64,000 nucleotides of DNA. Origin: Paraconiothyrium sp. Pb-2020. Its lineage: Eukaryota; Ascomycota; Dothideomycetes; Pleosporales; Didymosphaeriaceae. The stretch lies in the NCBI GenBank assembly GCA_022419385.1, contig JAJUBI010000001.1, forward strand, positions 1,736,001 to 1,800,000. The letters are read 5' to 3'. Every line of letters starts with the position of its first letter. The first letter of the stretch is position 1. The position numbers and the translations under genes are program-made. A model generated the notes under the pieces. The model had not been told where the DNA came from and did no database searches. It saw only the letters and a list, made by a program, of their open reading frames with translations. Below are positions 1-10,663 of the stretch, piece by piece.

Positions 1-674
1 GTCATTACAGCGTATATACACAGTGAGCGTTTTGTTACACACGATCGGAAACTTGCATCACGACGGTTCCGTAGACCGAGTTGGCGTCACTATCGCCCCA
101 GTATAACGTGTCCATCACACGCTCGCTGGATGGCAAGGCGGTTGTAACCGTACCGCTATGTACGTGTCAGCGCGAATAAGAAAAGAAAATAAACCGGCAC
201 ACAGGAGCGGGGTGGCGTGGACTGGCCGGTACCACCTGTGCTAGCCCTGCCCGTTGCGGTGAATGCGCATCAAAAGGACTGTAAGGGTCAACTATAGTAC
301 ATTCCGTGGGACTGATTCCAGGTAGCATGGTTAAAGTTGCGGTGACTCAAAATTGAAAATGGAAGGAAGTCGTGTAAGATGTGCTCATGGTGGACTTGGT
401 CGTCTTTTTCTGCTATCAAGATTCACCCTCATCTGGTCTCTACCAAACATCTTGTGTGGATGTTGTGTTACTCGACACAGCAGTTGTGTCCAGGATCGTT
501 CTCGTGCTTATGCAAGGAGCTTCGTCAGGTATAAGTTGCGCCGTCGGAGGTGCAGACTGTATACTGCACCGCCAAGATTCCTCGTCACCAATCTTTAACG
601 CGAGTTTCCCACGCTGGGCTATCATAACTTCCTGTTCTTAGTTTACTGTTCAAAGCCACTGCCAGGGACCAGAT
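1..674. other. Intergenic start of window, no supportable gene
   Basis: Base composition is ordinary. Short open frames exist here on both strands, but none has recognisable protein character or splice structure. The last few hundred bases are presumably the promoter and leader of the MFS gene that starts at 675. Confidence 0.5.
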
Positions 675-2429
675 ATGTCACCCAGCGCTAGGCAGCGCGA
701 CGGCAACAAGAAAGCCGCTCATGCAGAACAAGGCGACATGGACATTCCTCCCCAATGCGAGCTTGCATATAACAACAGCGAGGAAGAGCCTCAACTCCAT
801 TTCCGGACCTGGATGGCAGTTGCAACGATGTTTCTACTCAATTTTGTCCAGGTTTTCGCCTTGCAAGGTCCTCCATCTGTTCTCTCCCACATCGGTCGCT
901 CCATTGGTGCTACAGAATCGCAGACCTGGATACCAAATTCCCTATCTTTGGTACAAGCCGTGCTCGGACCCATGATTTCCTCGGCCTCAGATGCCTTTCA
1001 AGCCCGGAAAACGTTGCTGGTTTCATCTTGCTGTATATCGTTCATCGGCAGCGCTACGGCACCTGGCTCTGTAAGCATAGGCAGACTCGTCACTGCGCAA
1101 GCCTTGATCGGAGTAGGCTTCGCAAGTGTGCCTTTGGCGTACTGTGTTCCTTCTGAGATATTGCCGCGGCGGTGGAGACCTGGAGTGCAAGGAGCCATGA
1201 ATGTTGCTTCTTCCCTCGCGGCAGTCTGTGCCCCATTGTCAATTGGTGCGTTGACGCGGGCTGATCCCGAGCACGGATGGCGAAGGTTCTACTGGATTCA
1301 GATGGCACTTTGGGGAGCGACAGCAATCGGCATATTGCTTGCGTACAGGCCGCCGAAACGGCATACATCCCTGGATGGCCTGAGCCTACCTGCGAAAATG
1401 CTGAGTCTGGACTTAACAGGTTTTGCATTATTCACCGTTGGCCTGACGCTACTCTTGACGGGCATCAGCTTAAGTAATGGTCTCTATACATGGGATAGCA
1501 GCCATGTCGTTGGGACCCTGATCGCTGGCGTGGTGCTTTGCATTGCGTTCGGGTTATACGAATGGAAAGGCACCTGCGCAGGCATCTTACATCATGATCT
1601 CTTCCGAGGAGACAACAGGCAAGGACTTACCTTCTCTCTGTCCGTCGCTCTGATCATGATTGAAGGTATACTCCTCTTTTCGTATACCATATTCTTTCCG
1701 GTCATGACAGAGAACCTTTTCGAGCAAGATGCGCTCTTGCTTGTTCTCCGAGGTGAACCTTTTTTCATTGGTTGCGCCGTGACCACCATGGCCTATGGTT
1801 GGATATCTACAAGGTTAAGATCGCTCCGCACGCCGATGTTCGTTGGGTACCTCTTATGGACTGGTGGTATCATCGGACTCGCGACCGTACAGCCTGGACA
1901 GGGCGTGAATGCGATTGTTCTGTGCGGTCTTGCTGGCTTTGGCTTTGGTGCGCCACTATGCTTGGTAATTGCGGCCGTTCAGCTATCCGCGCCTCACTCG
2001 TTAATTGCTACGGCAACGTCCATCACTACCTCAGGTCGTGCCGTAGCTGCTACAGTCTTCACGGCAATATATAGTGCTGCATATACGGACCGGGCAACGC
2101 GGCTCGTTCCACAGTACATTTCGGCGGCAGCACTAGCAGGAGGCCTACCTGCCAGCTCACTCCCAGCTCTAATGGCTGCGCTCTCGACGAACAACGGTAC
2201 AGCGCTCGGCGAGGTCACTGGGATCTCCGACCAAATTGCGGCAACTAGCTCAGCGGCACAGAAACATGCCCTCGCTGACTCTATCAGGGTTGTGTACATC
2301 ATTGCCGCACCGTTTGGAGCATTGGCTTGCATCATTTGCTTTTTCCTGGGTGATCTGACCAAGACTATGAATTATCGGGTAGACGCTCCTGTTGAGGAAC
2401 TTCAAGCAATACACACAGTAGAGGGATAG
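675..2429 (+). CDS. MFS exporter, 14-helix DHA2/TRI12-like family
   Basis: This single-exon gene encodes 584 residues and predicts a plasma-membrane drug:proton antiporter of the major facilitator superfamily. A hydrophilic N terminus of about 42 residues precedes roughly 14 hydrophobic helices. The stretch after helix 4 (GVGFASVPLAYCVPSEILPR) matches the substrate-entry region of the fungal trichothecene-efflux/siderophore-transporter branch. A long, weakly hydrophobic extracellular loop near residues 480-540 before the last helix is usual for this branch. The start at 675 gives a normal N terminus. The substrate cannot be read from sequence, and there is no biosynthetic gene cluster next to it. 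It converges on the TFIIIC gene, with 237 bp between the stop codons. Confidence 0.88.
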   Translation: MSPSARQRDGNKKAAHAEQGDMDIPPQCELAYNNSEEEPQLHFRTWMAVATMFLLNFVQVFALQGPPSVLSHIGRSIGATESQTWIPNSLSLVQAVLGPMISSASDAFQARKTLLVSSCCISFIGSATAPGSVSIGRLVTAQALIGVGFASVPLAYCVPSEILPRRWRPGVQGAMNVASSLAAVCAPLSIGALTRADPEHGWRRFYWIQMALWGATAIGILLAYRPPKRHTSLDGLSLPAKMLSLDLTGFALFTVGLTLLLTGISLSNGLYTWDSSHVVGTLIAGVVLCIAFGLYEWKGTCAGILHHDLFRGDNRQGLTFSLSVALIMIEGILLFSYTIFFPVMTENLFEQDALLLVLRGEPFFIGCAVTTMAYGWISTRLRSLRTPMFVGYLLWTGGIIGLATVQPGQGVNAIVLCGLAGFGFGAPLCLVIAAVQLSAPHSLIATATSITTSGRAVAATVFTAIYSAAYTDRATRLVPQYISAAALAGGLPASSLPALMAALSTNNGTALGEVTGISDQIAATSSAAQKHALADSIRVVYIIAAPFGALACIICFFLGDLTKTMNYRVDAPVEELQAIHTVEG

Positions 2430-2666
2430 CAGTTCAAGCTACGGTTTCGGGGGCCAGATCACCGAGGGAAGTGAGTGATGAACGTCCCCTTTCGGCAGGA
2501 TACAGCTGATTTTCGTGGGTAAACACAGTCCAGTTTGTGCTGGAAAAAAGCATTGGTGCGGTGCCTATAGACCATATCTGGTGCACATCTTACGACCGAA
2601 TTTCAATAAAGCAACCGGAGGCTGCTATCTGTTCCCGCCTTGCACACTGTGGTTCCCCGATATCAT

Positions 2667-5600
2667 TTACTCAATGACCAGATGTGACCTCGTTACCTCG
2701 AGCGCCCCTTCGAAGTCTCCACTCAACATGTAGATAGATTGGAGTGCGTAAGCAGCCTCAGCCGCAAAATCCTCGCCAGTACGGTCCTCAAGGATTCCAC
2801 TCAGGGTTATGCAGCGCTGATAGTAAGGTATTGCCTGAGCAACAAGACCTAAACCATGATACACCCTGCCAACATTGAATTCCGCCTCTTGTTGATGGAC
2901 ACCGACCTTGTCAATCGTTCTCGAGTCGTAATAACGCATGAGAAAAGCTATGCCTTGTTGGATTTGATACTGTCGATTCTCCGAGAGTCGCTTTAGTGCG
3001 TGCTGGAAGTAAGCAACACCGATCGACAAGTTCAATACTGGATCTTTGGGCGTGATGGCGAACGCCCGGAAGAAGTAGTTCAGAGCTGCCGTATACGAGC
3101 CAGTACACATCAAAAGGTGTCCAAATAATGCGAATAGGGCAGGGTCATGCTTCTTAACTTGGCCGATGAGCCCGGAATTTAGTGTTTGTTGCATCCATTG
3201 CGTACGGTCACTGCCTGTGAAGTTGTACCACTTACGGTTCTCCGGATCGAGCAGAGCATAGTCGATCGTCTTGATCCACCTCAGAACGACTCTAGTTGCG
3301 GCACCAGTAGCATAGCCATCGTTGACGGAGCATAGGCGATTCGCGGCGCTGTACAGGCGGAAGATCTCAGTCCCGAAGGGATACGTCTTGAGAAGGTACC
3401 GAATGCTAGCAGAAACTTGCACGGAGTCATCGACAGCCAGTGCGCAGGACAGACGACAAAGTTCGATGTTGCAAGTGTATTTCTGTGACTTGTAGAACAC
3501 ATTAGACTGCAAGGCCACGTCCAGAACGTTGAAACACCGGTCTTCCGCCCCTTCGCGAGCAAGAAGAAGAGCGTAGCGACAAAAGACTTCAGTCCATTGG
3601 TCGAAGTGGACACCGAAGAAGTCTTCTGGGATTGTGTCGGGTCGTTCTTTCAACTCTATATCCGCTTCACCATCTTCCACATGGTTTGCCCCTACAGCAA
3701 GTATCATCAGAGCGGACTCCTTCCAGATATCCCCAGAACCGAGGCGCCTGAAGTAGCCTCGGAATGGCTGTCGGCGATCAGAATAGAAAATGTCAAACGT
3801 CGAAAATTCTTCGATGAGCTCTCTGGCTATTGATAGGTATTCTGTGGAGGCAGGCCGGTCTCCGCCATCCGCACTGTCACACAATTGTTCCAACCGAGAG
3901 AAGCTAGCAGTGATCTCACGGTGCTTGACTCTAGCAGCTGCAAGCTCGTCTGGATAGTTGTCCGCAAGATCTTTCAGCTTCTTGCGGAAGATGTTGTGGT
4001 CGATAGCAGTCAAGGGAACATCTGTACCCTCCAAGGTCTTGGGCTCATCGACCGGCATGAAAGTTCGAGGCTTCTTCTCCAGAGGTCGCTCCTTCGTGCG
4101 AAACAAGCCCTTTTTCGGTCGATCCTGTAAGGGTCCAAGTGAAGGACGCTCGATAGTGTGCTCCTCCTGATCGGTGTCTCCCTCGTTACGCGTCGCTGTT
4201 TTGAGCTTCTTCATGTATTTCTTGACGCGCGCTTTTCTTACCCCATGTTTACCTCTGGCTTGCTTACGCGCCTTGAAAAAATGTCTCCTGAGTTCGTCAT
4301 AATGCTGAAAACCATTGGACCTTAAGAGCAAGGAAGCACGGTTCTTGAACACAACTTCTGCACGACGCATAGCCTCGGCCATCATGCCTTGATCTTCGAA
4401 GAACTTCGCCAAGGTTGCCCAATCCTTCAAGTTTGTCTCCTTCCAATCATGCAAGACTGGTAGAATGATCTCCGCCTTTCTTGTATCCCCCAATCCTCGG
4501 TAGCACGTATACATCCCAATGTAGCTTTCTAGAGTCCGTGGTAGTAAGCTATGCCTATGAAGAGGTTCGTAAAACCGCAAAGCCTCCTTGTAATGATTGG
4601 TCTCGAAGAGAGCTCGCGCCACTGTGTAGAACAGGTTTGTATCCTCCCATAGCAGAGTTTCGTCGCTACTATCGTCTTCGGGATAAAGCAAATTGAGGTG
4701 GCGCATGGCTTCATCAGAATTTGGAGGAATTGTACGCAGTCGAAATAGGCCCATTTTGATAATCAGCTCCAAAGGCAGTCCCTTTCCATAGTTCCCTCGG
4801 CGCTTCTTTGACTGTTGGGCAAACTCAACTACAGCTATGCGTCGTGGCACGTCTTCGAAGTCGAACTCACGGTCATCCTCTAGGTCATCCCAATAAGTTT
4901 CAGCGGCCCTTTTCTGAATCCACCTAGAGAGAGTTTTGAGACGGAACAAGGCGTAGTTATAGTCCCCTGCCTTGTCTAAGAGATCAAGGTAAACGTATAG
5001 GAACGCGAAGTCTAATCCGCTATTCGAAGGATCGTTGAGTGCAACGAAATGGTCGATTGTAGCTTCAAAAGTTTCAATGATGCTGTAGAGATGAAGACTC
5101 GTTTGCCGATCATTCGCTGTTCCCATTTGCGCCATTGTAGACAAGATACGTGTATCATGCGGCCGTAATTTTAACATCTTCCGGCAGAGTATGACACACG
5201 AAGAATATCGCTGACGCCGGACTTCAAGTTCTAATTTCTTGTAGCGAGCATCCCAGTCATCGCTATCAAGATTGATGATGGAAGTCAGACACAAGACGGA
5301 AAGCTTGTCTTTCATCTTTTTATCCATTCTAGGATAGTCAACGGGGTCAATCTTCTCGATCCGCTCGAGCAATAGATACCAGAGATGCTTATCTCGTTTT
5401 GTCGGTGCGCCGCCCATCAAAGTCCCTATTGAGTCTTCTTCATTGCCCATAGCCGCATATATCTCCGACAACAGACTATAGGCGGAGAAAATCTCCGGAT
5501 TCAGCTTTATAGCCTCTTTGGCATAGGTCATTGCGGTCTCGTAGTCTTCTTTCATGTAAGCTTCATTCGCCAGCCGTTGTAGCTCTTTGAACTCGGGTCC

Positions 5601-6338
5601 AGGGTCTGCTACAGGGCGTGGTCCGATCTTGCCTTTAGGCCTGCCCTTGGTTCCGGGTTTTCGACCCCGTCGTGCCATAGGTCTCGACCCACTGCGCCCC
5701 TCTGAAGGAGGTCTACCACGCCGGGCTCCTCTATTTCCCTTGACTCTAGATTTTGCGCGCTTGGGAACAGTCTCTTCCTCTGAGAGATCAGCATCCACAA
5801 TCATGAAATCCTCGGGATTTTCCTCCAGCTCATCGTCGGACAAAGAGAAGTCTTTGTCTTCCTCGCGGTCATGGGTTAACGCGGCTTCGGCTGTTATTCG
5901 CTCCTCTTCGCTGTCATCTTCCTCGGTAGACGTGTCGAAGTCATAGTCATAGCGCCTGTGGTCGTACGTATCAGGGGCGGCAACATGGTCATTTTCATGG
6001 CCCGGAGCTGGTATGAAACCTTCATATTCCACAGGTTCGGTGAATAGAGGAGCGGTTAGTGTTTCTTGGTACGGAGAGTCCGAGAAAGTCCCACGAGCCT
6101 GCTCGAACTCAAGGTTCGAGATGGGGATCCTCGGCGCGCCATTGTAGGCGAGTTGTGGAGGGAATAAATGATGCGCATTGCCGGGTGCGTGTGGCTGCCT
6201 GGGATCTTGTACGGGGTATCCTGTTGTTGCTGGTGCTGGTTCAGAGAAGGTGCCAGCAACAGGCACGAATGGCGCGGATCTCGGACCGTTCCGGTTGCGT
6301 GCCAGCCATTGCCCATACGGCCCGCCCCTCGAGTTCAT
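2667..6338 (-). CDS. TFC4: Transcription factor IIIC TPR subunit (tau131 / Sfc4 / GTF3C3 type)
   Basis: This intronless gene encodes 1223 residues when started at the Met at 6338. An upstream in-frame Met at 6491 would add 51 residues of untypical composition, so I prefer the inner one. The protein belongs to the tauA half of TFIIIC, which binds the A box of tRNA genes and recruits TFIIIB. Visible are a Gly/Pro-rich N terminus, a very acidic stretch (about residues 135-190), a basic segment with two AT-hook-like motifs (RRGRPP, RRGRKPG; about 206-229), and TPR repeats from about residue 250 to the C-terminal end. A basic Lys/Arg-rich region lies near the middle, as in yeast Tfc4. The length is slightly above the yeast protein. 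Family assignment is by overall TPR layout and C-terminal resemblance. Confidence 0.85.
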   Translation of the reverse strand: MNSRGGPYGQWLARNRNGPRSAPFVPVAGTFSEPAPATTGYPVQDPRQPHAPGNAHHLFPPQLAYNGAPRIPISNLEFEQARGTFSDSPYQETLTAPLFTEPVEYEGFIPAPGHENDHVAAPDTYDHRRYDYDFDTSTEEDDSEEERITAEAALTHDREEDKDFSLSDDELEENPEDFMIVDADLSEEETVPKRAKSRVKGNRGARRGRPPSEGRSGSRPMARRGRKPGTKGRPKGKIGPRPVADPGPEFKELQRLANEAYMKEDYETAMTYAKEAIKLNPEIFSAYSLLSEIYAAMGNEEDSIGTLMGGAPTKRDKHLWYLLLERIEKIDPVDYPRMDKKMKDKLSVLCLTSIINLDSDDWDARYKKLELEVRRQRYSSCVILCRKMLKLRPHDTRILSTMAQMGTANDRQTSLHLYSIIETFEATIDHFVALNDPSNSGLDFAFLYVYLDLLDKAGDYNYALFRLKTLSRWIQKRAAETYWDDLEDDREFDFEDVPRRIAVVEFAQQSKKRRGNYGKGLPLELIIKMGLFRLRTIPPNSDEAMRHLNLLYPEDDSSDETLLWEDTNLFYTVARALFETNHYKEALRFYEPLHRHSLLPRTLESYIGMYTCYRGLGDTRKAEIILPVLHDWKETNLKDWATLAKFFEDQGMMAEAMRRAEVVFKNRASLLLRSNGFQHYDELRRHFFKARKQARGKHGVRKARVKKYMKKLKTATRNEGDTDQEEHTIERPSLGPLQDRPKKGLFRTKERPLEKKPRTFMPVDEPKTLEGTDVPLTAIDHNIFRKKLKDLADNYPDELAAARVKHREITASFSRLEQLCDSADGGDRPASTEYLSIARELIEEFSTFDIFYSDRRQPFRGYFRRLGSGDIWKESALMILAVGANHVEDGEADIELKERPDTIPEDFFGVHFDQWTEVFCRYALLLAREGAEDRCFNVLDVALQSNVFYKSQKYTCNIELCRLSCALAVDDSVQVSASIRYLLKTYPFGTEIFRLYSAANRLCSVNDGYATGAATRVVLRWIKTIDYALLDPENRKWYNFTGSDRTQWMQQTLNSGLIGQVKKHDPALFALFGHLLMCTGSYTAALNYFFRAFAITPKDPVLNLSIGVAYFQHALKRLSENRQYQIQQGIAFLMRYYDSRTIDKVGVHQQEAEFNVGRVYHGLGLVAQAIPYYQRCITLSGILEDRTGEDFAAEAAYALQSIYMLSGDFEGALEVTRSHLVIE

Positions 6339-7019
6339 GCCGGCGGAGTACCCACTTCGTCGCAGTAACCGAAAAGTGAGTTGTATCCTGGTGCGCGTGG
6401 TTGCATTGTAGATTTTTGTAAAGGTGAGGGACGAGCTTGGCGCTTTCCCCACTCCCGTTCTAGGTGAAGTCCACGGGTGAAGCTCGCGCACGTGATGTCC
6501 AAAGCCCTATGTCTGTGCTTAACACCTCTGCAGCTACACCAGAATATGACGGCCTAAGCAATTCACATGCAGCGAAATTTTGTCGGCTACCTGAATAGCA
6601 AGGTCCGCGATTTTGGATATATAAATATTCAAAGCCGTTGAATGCGGCCAAACCTTGTGACAGTTCATTGCAATGCAAAGCTCTGCGCCTCTCCGCAAAG
6701 GTATCCATAATCCATAGCCTAGCAACGCTAATCTTGGTACACCCGCAACAGGATAATTGCGCATTGCATTCAATAGCACTAATGGCAAGACAACCGTTCA
6801 TGGAAACGCTTTGTGCTGATGATCATTTTGGGTCAGGATATCGTCGAAAATACCCTGAATATAGTATGGTCGAGTACATAGGAAAGCGCTTACGCTGTAG
6901 TCGAAGGCCCCTATAATCTACATATGGCCAGACAAGCAGTCGGTCCATGCCTCGATTCTCCGAGTTATATTCCAAAGGAAAACGCCGCTGCCATGCGAAT
7001 ATACAATATGGATGCCAAA
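6339..7019. other. Intergenic: TFC4 promoter/leader and SYS1 3' flank
   Basis: No gene is supported here. Short frames on both strands lack protein character. The region is shared by the upstream side of the TFIIIC gene and the 3' end of SYS1. Confidence 0.5.
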
Positions 7020-7691
7020 TCAAACGTTCTCATCACCACCGCCCATGCCTACCATTTCATAGTCTCCCCCGCCGTCTCTCCCCCTTCCTCTACCTCTTCC
7101 TCTGCTCTCGCCAAGGTTCTCCTCGACAGCGCCGACGCCTGGTCTCGCGGCAGTCTTGGTGCCGAAGTTGATGGGTCGTAACTCTCGCCACTGGCAGGCC
7201 CATACCCCCAACGACGTCATGAGGGTAGCGCTGCATGCCTGGAGCGCCCACCAGAAGAGGTTTGTCGGAATGGCATGAGAATAGAGCGAGGTGACGATGA
7301 GGTGGATGAAATGTATTGTGAGTGCGAAATCGAGGACGAGCTTGGACCGCGCTATGAGGAGAAGGATGAAGACGGTGCTGTGAACGTGTCAGTATGAAGA
7401 ATAGACCAAGCTCAGGGCGATGGAAGCCTACCAGGTAAGGCTATTGAGCACCCAGACGAGACCGAGGGTCCAGCCAACAGTGGTATCCCCTCGGAGGCTC
7501 TGCCAGCCAAACAGAAGGTCTGTACTGACCTCCTTGCCGGCGACTAGGGCAGTGAAGACGATTAGAACGGCGGCGCATGCATAGTAGGCGAGTTGGAGGA
7601 GGACGATCTGGGAGGCGATGCGGGTAGGGGAGAGGTCTGCGAGCGCGCCGGGGCGAGGCAGACGACGGCGGCGAGGCATGAGCCCAGGCAC
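7020..7691 (-). CDS. SYS1: SYS1-like Golgi membrane protein
   Basis: Two exons, 7691-7432 and 7377-7020, flank a 54 bp GT-AG intron and encode 205 residues. Starting at the in-frame Met at 7679 would give 201, which fits relatives beginning with a basic RRRR stretch. SYS1 is a four-helix Golgi protein that recruits the Arl3/ARFRP1 GTPase in endosome-Golgi traffic. Recognisable stretches are RIASQIVLLQLAYY (helix 1), SLRGDTTVGWTLGLVWVLNS (helix 2), the segment after the splice that begins CTVFILLL, and QWRELRPINFG after the last helix. The C-terminal tail is Arg/Gly-rich, as often seen in filamentous fungi. It is divergent from COA6, with 283 bp between the two start codons. Confidence 0.9.
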
Positions 7692-7974
7692 AGGATACTA
7701 TCGTATAGTGGACATATGTGCAGGATGTTGCAATGTGAATGCACGGGGCTGTCTGACTGCGCGCATGTAGGCCGTGCCTGAGCGCAACAGCGGAATTCTT
7801 GGCGTAGCTCCGAGCTCCGAGCTCTTTTCTACAACTGATCTCTACTGATCTCGCGCGAAGTAACCCAGTCCAAGTACAGCCTCAATTGTAAGTGCTGCTT
7901 CCCTAGGCCAGGGCTCACTATCGCGCGCGGACATGTCTTGCTAACACGATCACGCAGTAGCTATCCGTGACACA
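7692..7974. promoter_or_regulatory. Divergent SYS1 / COA6 promoter with a probable 5' UTR intron
   Basis: The 283 bp between the divergent start codons must hold both promoters. On the COA6 side a GTAAGT at 7888 pairs with a GCTAAC branch-like site and an acceptor CACGCAG ending at 7957, a plausible 70 bp leader intron just upstream of the ATG at 7975. Confidence 0.5.
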
Positions 7975-8386
7975 ATGGGTTGGTTCTCATCATCCTCCGA
8001 CGACTCAGGCCCAAAGAAGACGGCCGACGGCGCATTCGTGGCCCCGACAAAGACGACGCGGCAGAAGTGCTACGAATCGCGCGACGCCTTCTTCGAGTGC
8101 CTCGACCGAAACAACATCCTAGACAGCGTGAACACCAAGAAAGGTAGAGACGCGGCGGCGAAATCGTGCGGACCGGCCGACCAAGCCTTCGAGAAGAACT
8201 GCGCACATAGTTGGGTATGGAAGACGTAGCGTATTGGCGAATTTAGTCAGCTAATGGCGCTGACAGGTCGAATACTTCAAGAAACAGCGAGTCGTCAATT
8301 ACCAGAAGGAGCAAACTATAAAGAAGATCGAAGCCGAAGGCGGCGAAATCATTGCACCTCAGTTACCCGTGGGAAACAGCAGGTAG
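7975..8386 (+). CDS. COA6: Cytochrome c oxidase assembly factor COA6
   Basis: Two exons, 7975-8214 and 8267-8386, surround a 52 bp intron (GTATGG...CTGACAG) and encode 119 residues. Cysteines at 32/42 and 65/76 form the CX9C-CX10C twin motif that sets COA6 apart from the usual CX9C pairs. The protein works in the mitochondrial intermembrane space, where it helps copper delivery to Cox2. The second exon carries the basic helix VEYFKKQRVVNYQ and a short tail. The frame closes exactly across the splice. The GC-rich first exon and a Ser-rich start before the cysteine core are normal for filamentous fungi. Confidence 0.92.
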
Positions 8387-9721
8387 ATTGGGTAAATCAT
8401 GGTGTAGACGGGGCCCTTGGACATACTGTACAATATGTGTACCACCATATCAGCATCGCTGTCTCTGGCTAGAGTGCAGTTGTAATAGTAACGCCGCTTC
8501 ACGATTACTGCATACAGTCGCCACCACCGTTGAATCTCCATGCTATGACCGTGAGCTGGTCAAGTGGGCGAATCACGCAACACAGTGGCCGACACCGAAC
8601 ATTGGAGTAGTCTCGTAGGCTCTCATGCCAACTTAAGGGTAACGCAGTAATCGTTCAAATCCGAGTTGTCTACCCTGGGCTACTCAGGCTATGGTAGATT
8701 TCTCGCTTCAATCAGAGATCCTGTTCTCACCTGCGCGAGGTAGGATCTGGCGTGGCGTGCAGAGTTCTGTTTCAAGTATCGGCCACTGTGCATGCTAGGT
8801 TGTGCCTCTCAAATTGGCAGGACGAGTCGTAAACAAGGTGTGAATTGGCCTAGGTTACGTCGAAGACAAGCAGCATCAGGCTCAGCAATTACGCAAGGGT
8901 CCAAGGTTGTCTACCTCGTATCAACAAAGTGCTCTGATACGAAGCTTGGCTCACCTCGAGCAAGTCCACGTTATCGGACGTGTAGAGTATGTGGATGCTG
9001 TAACATTTTAGCGCCACCATGCGTCGTGCCACGGGCGACCAGTCGTCGCGCCGTACACGACCGACAACATAGACCTGGAAAATGTCCTGACGGCTGCATA
9101 ACAAAACATACTTGCGCATCCCAGAGCCTTGCAGAGCCCGGATCTAGCGGGAGTTGCATAATGTCGTCACCAGCACTCGAGCGCAGATCCACAAGACGCG
9201 GGGGGGGCCGTTTGCTCATAGATTGACTTTGTATTGCTGCCGTGGTGTTACAGCTGTCGACTGCATGACCGAAGCGAATCGGGGAGCAGCGGGAGCTTCA
9301 CCGCACACGTCTCGATACGGGCTATGTCAATGTTCCATATAGACAGCGTCATGCCACGTAACACCTACCCCCGGATGGTCGGCATTTGGTGCAGACTGCG
9401 AAACGAAACAAGTCCCTACAACGCCCGTCCGCTCGAGTTGCTTTTTCACCATTACACATCCAGCTGCGTCCAGATGCAAGCGGCTAGGCCAAAGCAAACA
9501 TGGGCTCGCCGTGGACGCCCAGGTCGGCGTGGCGCCAAGCGAAGTGGCAATGCCAAAAGGGCCATCTGAAAATGCGGGCGATTGGCTGGCATCTCGAGAT
9601 TCCCGCACCCACATGCACCCGCGCCATCCCAGATAACCGAGACTTTAGTCCGATCCCGCCGGCTGCCTCTCTGACATCATGCTTCAGACGGCCAGTTCGC
9701 ATTCGGGTTTCAGGACGCTGC
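8387..9721. other. Intergenic 1.3 kb, no supportable gene
   Basis: Several open frames of 60-150 codons occur on both strands, for example 8792-9226 on the + strand and 9327-9614 on the - strand. None shows a domain, codon pattern or splice logic I can support. Composition is ordinary. No clear tRNA cloverleaf was found. Confidence 0.4.
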
Positions 9722-10663
9722 CTAGCCCCACCCATACCGTGTTGGAAAGATGGTCGAAGGATCCAGTTCTTCCCTGAAGATGTCGACGTCTGAGACGCCA
9801 GTCTTGGCCGCCGGCCCCACCATGTTGCTGTCAATGGCAAACACGACGTCTGTGAAGACGCCCCGGAACTCTTCCTCTTCGTACAGGAGTGTTCTCCACA
9901 TCTTTGCAACTTCCCGTGCGGGGTTTCGGAAGATGGGCCCAAGGCCGAACGCTCCTATGACCAGGTTCTTGTGCTCGCAATACGCTGCAATCCGCAGGAC
10001 CGTTCTCATCTTTTCCTTCATCAGCTCTTTCTCCTGTTCAAACGAGTAGCTGCTGCCTGCTTCATTGAGCCTTGGCCCTCGCACTGGAGCGACTGAGATG
10101 ACTGGTAGCTTTTCGATCTCTTGGAAAGTAGCATAGTCCATGTCCGGGCCCCCTCGAAATACAACTTTGTGGGTCAGTTACGGCCGGTCAAGAAGCAGCC
10201 GATACTTACAAACTTCTGGGCAATATATCCCCCCTCTTTGCGGTATTGGATAGTGGTTCTCGTCTCTTCCCAGCTGTGCGTTCCACGGCATCGTCAAGGC
10301 ATGCACGAGGTTGCTTCTCCTTGCGAAACATTCTTCGGGTGCTGTCAGGCCGGATTCCCAGTCTCCTCCTGCACGCCTCTCGTTGGCCATGTTGACGACC
10401 GGTATGCGTTTGCAATGCTTGTACACGGGGTCGCGGACGGCGTTCTGGTACCAACCCATTGCGTGGGTGATGGGGTCACCTTCCAACACAGCAACCCGTG
10501 TCCTGTTACGCGACCTCTTGTCCGTACCGACTCTTATAGCAGATGAATCTGGGTACGAGTAGGAAGTCTTGGGGTCCTTGACGTAGTGCTTCCAGATGTA
10601 CGGTAGCCATATCCGCTTTGCTTCGGCTGCTATCTCAGATGGTTTTGGCTTGGATGGTGGCAT
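9722..10663 (-). CDS. TIGR02452/DUF2263 microbial-type PARG-like macrodomain protein
   Basis: Two exons, 10663-10210 and 10164-9722, are split by a 45 bp intron (GTAAGT...CACAAAG) and encode 298 residues. The fold family is the microbial-type poly(ADP-ribose) glycohydrolase domain. VVNMANERRAGGDWESG (Gly pair near residues 99-100) and the following PEECFARRSNL (Glu 110/111) correspond to the ribose-binding Gly loop and catalytic Glu region. A GGPDMDY segment follows the splice, and VIGAFGLGPIFRNP near the C terminus matches the conserved phosphate loop, here GLG rather than the commoner GCG. The Met at 10663 was chosen because the 41 upstream codons look like leader sequence. The substrate is inferred from family only. 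Confidence 0.85.

Noticed and set aside
8640..8670. B-box-like CGTTCAAATCC
   Set aside because: No matching A box or cloverleaf nearby.
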